In this document: positions 60,577 to 64,000 of the stretch, in pieces
Layout: every line of letters begins with the position of its first letter
Numbering within the stretch: position 1 is the stretch's first letter
Assembly: GCF_900090245.1 (NCBI RefSeq)
Contig: NZ_FMDN01000026.1
Span: 1 to 64,000, forward strand
Source of the DNA: Micromonospora halophytica
Lineage (GTDB): Bacteria; Actinomycetota; Actinomycetes; Mycobacteriales; Micromonosporaceae
Reading direction: 5' to 3'
DNA: 64,000 bases
Made by a program: the position numbers and the translations under genes
Notes under the pieces: model-generated
The model's database searches: none
Told to the model about the DNA's origin: nothing
The model's input: the letters and a program-made list of their open reading frames with translations, nothing else

Positions 60577-60983
60577 TCAGCACTGTGCGGCGGGCCCCCG
60601 CAGCCGGACCCGGCGGACCGCCCGGTCGGCCACCTCGACCACCTCGACGGTGAGCCCGGGCAGCCGCACGGTGTCCCCGGGGCCGGTCGGCAGCCGGCCC
60701 AGCCCGGCCAGCACCAGCCCGGCCACGGTGGTGTAGTCGCGCGGCAGCGGGAAGGTCAGCCGCACCCCGACGTCGGGCAGGTCGTGCAGGGGGAAGTCGC
60801 CGGGCAGCAGCAACGCGCCGTCGGTCTCCCGGACCACCCCGCGCACGTCCCGGCGCCGGTCCGCCCGGCCCGGGCGAGCCGACGCAGCTGTCCCTCGCGC
60901 AGCGTCACCAGCGCCATCTCGCTGCCCGCGAGGGCGGCGTTGGCCAGCACCAGTACGGCCACCAGCGCGAGCTGACCGCCCAC
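60577..60983 (-). pseudogene. CNNM/HlyC-type transporter gene, middle deleted
   Basis: GTG 60983 starts a normal DUF21 N terminus (MGGQLALVAVLVLANAALAG then SEMALVTLREGQLRRLARAG). Around 60860 the frame changes and only the CorC_HlyC C-terminal domain follows (LLPGDFPLHDLPDVGVRLTF, PRDYTTVAGLVLAGLGRLPT, VRLPGLTVEVVEVADR). Most of the DUF21 membrane region and both CBS domains, about 280 residues, are missing. The gene cannot make a working transporter. Confidence 0.85.
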
Positions 60984-61028
60984 CGCACCCCCTCCCCGCG
61001 CTCGTCGGCCCGGTCTCCCGGCACCCCG

Positions 61029-61226
61029 TCAGTCGGTCTCCAGGTCGTCGAGGGAGATGGCGTGGGTCATCAACCAGCGGGCCAGCGCCGACATGCCGAA
61101 CAACCACAGCGGCGCGGACTCGGTGGTGCCGTTGGTGGCGAAGATCGCGAACCGCAGGTCCGGCACCCGGTACGCCTCGATCCGCCAGCGGTGGTTCTTG
61201 TCCCGCCAGACCGCCGAAGGGTCCAT
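61029..61226 (-). CDS. short conserved-looking protein, unrecognised
   Basis: 65 residues: MDPSAVWRDKNHRWRIEAYR then VPDLRFAIFATNGTTESAPL and WLFGMSALARWLMTHAISLD. Natural composition with aromatic residues and a compact fold-like length; two hydrophobic stretches are too short for sure membrane helices. A TACCGT box lies 8 nt before ATG, suggesting a leaderless transcript. Function unknown. Confidence 0.6.
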   Translation of the reverse strand: MDPSAVWRDKNHRWRIEAYRVPDLRFAIFATNGTTESAPLWLFGMSALARWLMTHAISLDDLETD

Positions 61227-61272
61227 GGCGTCACGGTAGGCGACGCCGGACCGCCGGCGGAGCGGCTTGCCC

Positions 61273-63060
61273 TCACCCGCCGGACACGACGTCACCCGGC
61301 AGCGGCGGGGTGACCACCTCGCGGGTGTCATCGGGCAGCCGGCGGGTGGCACCGCGGCGGTCCAGCAGCTCCAGCAGGGGCACCGCCACCCGGCGGGTGG
61401 TGTCCAACGCCTGCCGGGCCGCGCTGAGCGTGAACGGCTGCGGCAGGCCGGCCAGCACCCGGACCGCGTCGTCCGCCGCGCCGGGCAGCAGCACCACGTT
61501 GTCGGCGAGCCTCAGCAGCGCGCCCGCGCGGACCGCCGCGCCGATCTCCCGGGGGCCCAGGCCCAGGATGGCGAGCCGGTCCGCCTCGGGGGCACGGAAC
61601 GGGTGTCCGGCGTACTCGTCGCGCACCCGCCGTACGGCCCGGGCCACCGGTTCGGGCAGCGTGTCGGCGGGGACGCCGGCCACCCGGCCGGCGCGCAGCG
61701 ACAGCGGCGGCCGGACCAGGGCCGCCACGAGGGCACGGTCGGGCAGGTCGAGGCGGTGCCGCAGCACCTCGACCGGCGCCCCGGGCTCCAGCGGGTGCTC
61801 GCGGGCGTACCGGGTGACCTCCTCGACCAGCCGGACCTCCAGCCGCCGCCAGTGCCCGGGATCGGCGAGCCAGTCCCCCGCCACCGGCTCGGCGGTGACC
61901 GTGACCCCCATCCGGGTCAGCTCACCGGCCCGGGCCAGCGACCGGCGGCGCAGCTCCCCGGCCAGGTCGGGCCGCCCGTCCAGGTCGGCGAGCACGCCGG
62001 CCCGGGCCGCGGCGGCGCCCCGGCGGGTCAGCGGCGGCGGGTCCACGTCCAGCACGGTCACCCCGCCGGCGACGTGGTGGCGGCCGGGGTCGCGCAGCAG
62101 CGCCCGGTCGCCGAGGAGCAGCGGCAGCGGCCGGGCCAGCCGCAACCGGACGGTGTCGACGCCGAGTGGTCGGACCCGCACCGGCACGGCCGCCGCGCCG
62201 ACGTGCAGGGTGAGCGTGGCCGGCAGGTCGGCCGCCGGGTCCCCGGCCAGGCGCACGTCGACCAGGTCGGTGCGGTGGAACCGGCCGGGGGTCAGCAGGG
62301 CGTCGCCGCGGGCCAGCCGGTCCTTCGGCACGCCGCGCAGGTTGACCGCCACCCGGGCCACCGCGTCCACCCGGTCCCGCGCCGCGCCCAGGCAGTGCAG
62401 GCCGCGTACCCGGACGATTTCACCGGTGCCGGCGAGGGCGAGCTGGTCGCCGACGTGCAGCCGGCCGCCGCCGAGGGTGCCGGTGACGACCGTGCCACTG
62501 CCCCGGATGGTGAACGAGCGGTCCACCCAGAGCCGTACCGGGGCGTCCACCACCGGGGCCGGCAGTCGGGCGACCAGCCGGTCCAGGGCGGCGCGCAGCG
62601 CCGGCAGGCCGTCGCCGGTGAGCGCGCTGACCGCGACCGTCTCGACCCGGCCGAGGGAGGTGGCGGCGATCTCGGCGGCGGCCGTCCCGATCGCCGCCGC
62701 CGGGTCGGCCAGGTCCACGCGGGTCACCACGAGCAGGCCGTACGACACCCCGAGCGCGTCCAGCGCGGCCAGGTGCTCGGCGGACTGCGGCATCCAGCCC
62801 TCGTCGGCGGCGACCACGACCAGCGCGGCGGGGACCGGGCCGACCCCGGCGAGCATGTTCGGCACGAACCGCTCGTGCCCGGGCACGTCGACGAACGCGA
62901 CGGTGTCGCCGCAGGGCAGTGCCGTCCAGGCGAACCCGAGGTCGATGGTCATGCCCCGGCGACGTTCCTCGGCCCACCGGTCCGGTTCCATCCCGGTCAG
63001 CGCCCGGACCAGGGTGGACTTGCCGTGGTCGACATGCCCGGCGGTGGCGACGACGTGCAT
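61273..63060 (-). CDS. selB: selenocysteine-specific elongation factor
   Basis: 595 residues. G domain: TAGHVDHGKSTLVRALTG (G1), GMTIDLGF (G2), DVPGHERFVP (G3), VVTRVDL (G4 variant), then domains II and III and winged-helix repeats at the C terminus (PQPFTLSAARQALDTTRRVA) that bind the SECIS RNA. It delivers Sec-tRNA to the ribosome at UGA codons. ATG 63060 follows the selA stop by one nt, so selAB is one operon. A selenoprotein gene and tRNA-Sec should be elsewhere in the genome. Confidence 0.96.
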   Translation of the reverse strand: MHVVATAGHVDHGKSTLVRALTGMEPDRWAEERRRGMTIDLGFAWTALPCGDTVAFVDVPGHERFVPNMLAGVGPVPAALVVVAADEGWMPQSAEHLAALDALGVSYGLLVVTRVDLADPAAAIGTAAAEIAATSLGRVETVAVSALTGDGLPALRAALDRLVARLPAPVVDAPVRLWVDRSFTIRGSGTVVTGTLGGGRLHVGDQLALAGTGEIVRVRGLHCLGAARDRVDAVARVAVNLRGVPKDRLARGDALLTPGRFHRTDLVDVRLAGDPAADLPATLTLHVGAAAVPVRVRPLGVDTVRLRLARPLPLLLGDRALLRDPGRHHVAGGVTVLDVDPPPLTRRGAAAARAGVLADLDGRPDLAGELRRRSLARAGELTRMGVTVTAEPVAGDWLADPGHWRRLEVRLVEEVTRYAREHPLEPGAPVEVLRHRLDLPDRALVAALVRPPLSLRAGRVAGVPADTLPEPVARAVRRVRDEYAGHPFRAPEADRLAILGLGPREIGAAVRAGALLRLADNVVLLPGAADDAVRVLAGLPQPFTLSAARQALDTTRRVAVPLLELLDRRGATRRLPDDTREVVTPPLPGDVVSGG

Positions 63061-63061
63061 G

Positions 63062-64000
63062 TCAGCCGGCCACCCGCAGCACCGCCGCACGCAGCGTGTC
63101 GTCGGCGGCGGCGGGCACACAGCGCAGGTCCAGCAGGAGCCGGCCGCGGGCCACCCGGCCGAGCACCGGTGGGCTGCCCAGGCGCAGCGGCCCGGCGTAC
63201 GACCCGGGCAGGCTCAACGCCCAGGAGTCCAGTTCGACACCGGGGGCCCCACCGCCACCGACCACCGCGGCGCTGGGCACCACCTCGGCCTTGCAGCCGT
63301 CCGCGCCGAGGGCGTCGCGCAGCCGCTCGACCCGTTCGCGTAGCGCGGCCTCCCCGGCGTGCAGGGCGGCCCGGGTGGGCGTGCCAGGGCCGTGCAGGGT
63401 CGCGGCCAGCGCCGCCAGGGTCAGCTTGTCCACCCGCAGGGCCCGCGCGAGGGGGTGCCGGCGCAGCCGCTCGACCAGGTCGGCGTCGCCGAGCAGCAGC
63501 CCGGCCTGCGGGCCGCCGAGCAGCTTGTCGCCGCTGGCGGTGACCAGCGCCGCCCCGGCCCGCAGGGTGCCGGCGGCGTCCGGCTCGTCGGGCAGCAGCG
63601 GGTCCGGCGCGAGCAGTCCCGAACCGATGTCGGCCACCACCGGCACGCCGAGGGTGGCCAGTTCGCGTACCGGCACGGCGGAGGTGAAGCCGGTGACGAC
63701 GAAGTTGGACGGGTGCACCTTGAGCACGAAGCCGGTGTCCGGGCCGAGCGCCCGGGCGTAGTCGTGCAGCGTGGTGCGGTTGGTGGTGCCCACCTCACGC
63801 AGCCGCGCCCCGGTGCTCTGCAGCAGGTCGGGCAGACGGAAGCCGTCACCGATCTCGACCAGTTCGCCCCGGCTGACCACGATCTCCCGGCCACGGGCGA
63901 GGGCGGTGGCGGCGAGCACCAACGCGGCAGCCCCGTTGTTCACCACGTGCACGGCGGCGGCGTCGGGTACGGCGGCGGCGAGCGCGTCGAGGGCGTCGCG
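63062..64000 (-). CDS. selA: L-seryl-tRNA(Sec) selenium transferase, 3' part
   Basis: C-terminal ~313 residues only; the gene continues past the right edge, so the GTG at 63952 is not the true start. SelA converts Ser-tRNA(Sec) to Sec-tRNA(Sec) using PLP and selenophosphate. The PLP-lysine region is VTASGDKLLGGPQAGLLLG. HVVNNGAAALVLAATALARG, LREVGTTNRTTLHDYA and VKVHPSNFVVTGFTS are family motifs. Confidence 0.95.
   Translation of the reverse strand, partial: RDALDALAAAVPDAAAVHVVNNGAAALVLAATALARGREIVVSRGELVEIGDGFRLPDLLQSTGARLREVGTTNRTTLHDYARALGPDTGFVLKVHPSNFVVTGFTSAVPVRELATLGVPVVADIGSGLLAPDPLLPDEPDAAGTLRAGAALVTASGDKLLGGPQAGLLLGDADLVERLRRHPLARALRVDKLTLAALAATLHGPGTPTRAALHAGEAALRERVERLRDALGADGCKAEVVPSAAVVGGGGAPGVELDSWALSLPGSYAGPLRLGSPPVLGRVARGRLLLDLRCVPAAADDTLRAAVLRVAG

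Overview
The window is very GC-rich DNA with actinobacterial hallmarks: many GTG starts, many apparently leaderless genes (a TAnnnT box 6-9 nt before the start codon), and hairpin terminators without U-tracts. The gene content (the pgsA/DUF881/sbp/DUF881/gcvH/garA/ftsR block, an Eis-type acetyltransferase, DUF5999, a Ddn-hemerythrin fusion, a GH10 xylanase) points to Micromonosporaceae, most likely Micromonospora. This assignment is inferred from gene families, not from a marker gene. No rRNA, tRNA or CRISPR array was recognised.

Layout. 1-1448 is an ISL3-type insertion sequence that has cut off the signal peptide of a secreted esterase. 2594-10955 is a run of mostly monocistronic accessory genes: a MerR-PP2C fusion, a methyltransferase, GNATs, a cupin, MarR with a DUF6069 membrane protein, Hsp20 behind a HAIR-like operator, a WYL regulator and a solitary tyrosine recombinase. 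11154-20420 holds an AidB-like dehydrogenase, thymidine kinase, a GDPD/MFS pair, an HTH/DUF4180 pair, a GT8 glycosyltransferase without an ordinary start codon, a Ddn-hemerythrin fusion flanked by two copies of the plsC 3' end, and plsC. 20553-23083 is cydAB behind overlapping TACTAC/GTAGTA dyads. 23149-29191 holds Eis, a PrxQ peroxiredoxin, a DksA/TraR-like protein with an attenuator-like leader, an SDR, a NodB deacetylase and the xylanase.

29192-30179 is about 1 kb without a convincing gene. It contains two strong palindromes, and a third overlaps the start of a second tyrosine recombinase. It is followed by folD under a ZTP riboswitch, an EEP phosphodiesterase, a TSUP permease, peptide deformylase, and a TetR gene divergent from a Drr-type ABC exporter whose two genes are both broken. 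A SNF2 helicase/SWIM protein pair and pabB follow.

42719-54766 is the conserved core: gcvP under a glycine riboswitch, sirtuin, a remnant of bacterial NO synthase, then MerR, bifunctional nuclease, ftsR, garA, gcvH, DUF881, sbp, DUF881 and pgsA. This matches the Mycobacterium tuberculosis Rv1822-Rv1832 neighbourhood. The right end carries MarR, a SpoIIE-type phosphatase, a DUF574 methyltransferase, a tandem USP, small membrane and hydrophilic proteins, an HhH-GPD protein, an internally deleted CNNM/HlyC gene, selB and the 3' part of selA (cut by the window edge).

Across the window, genes with both ends kept and the middle lost recur (ABC ATPase, CNNM/HlyC), together with frameshifts (ABC permease, small gene at 58653) and 3'-end duplication (plsC). 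This suggests active local decay or, less interestingly, assembly error.
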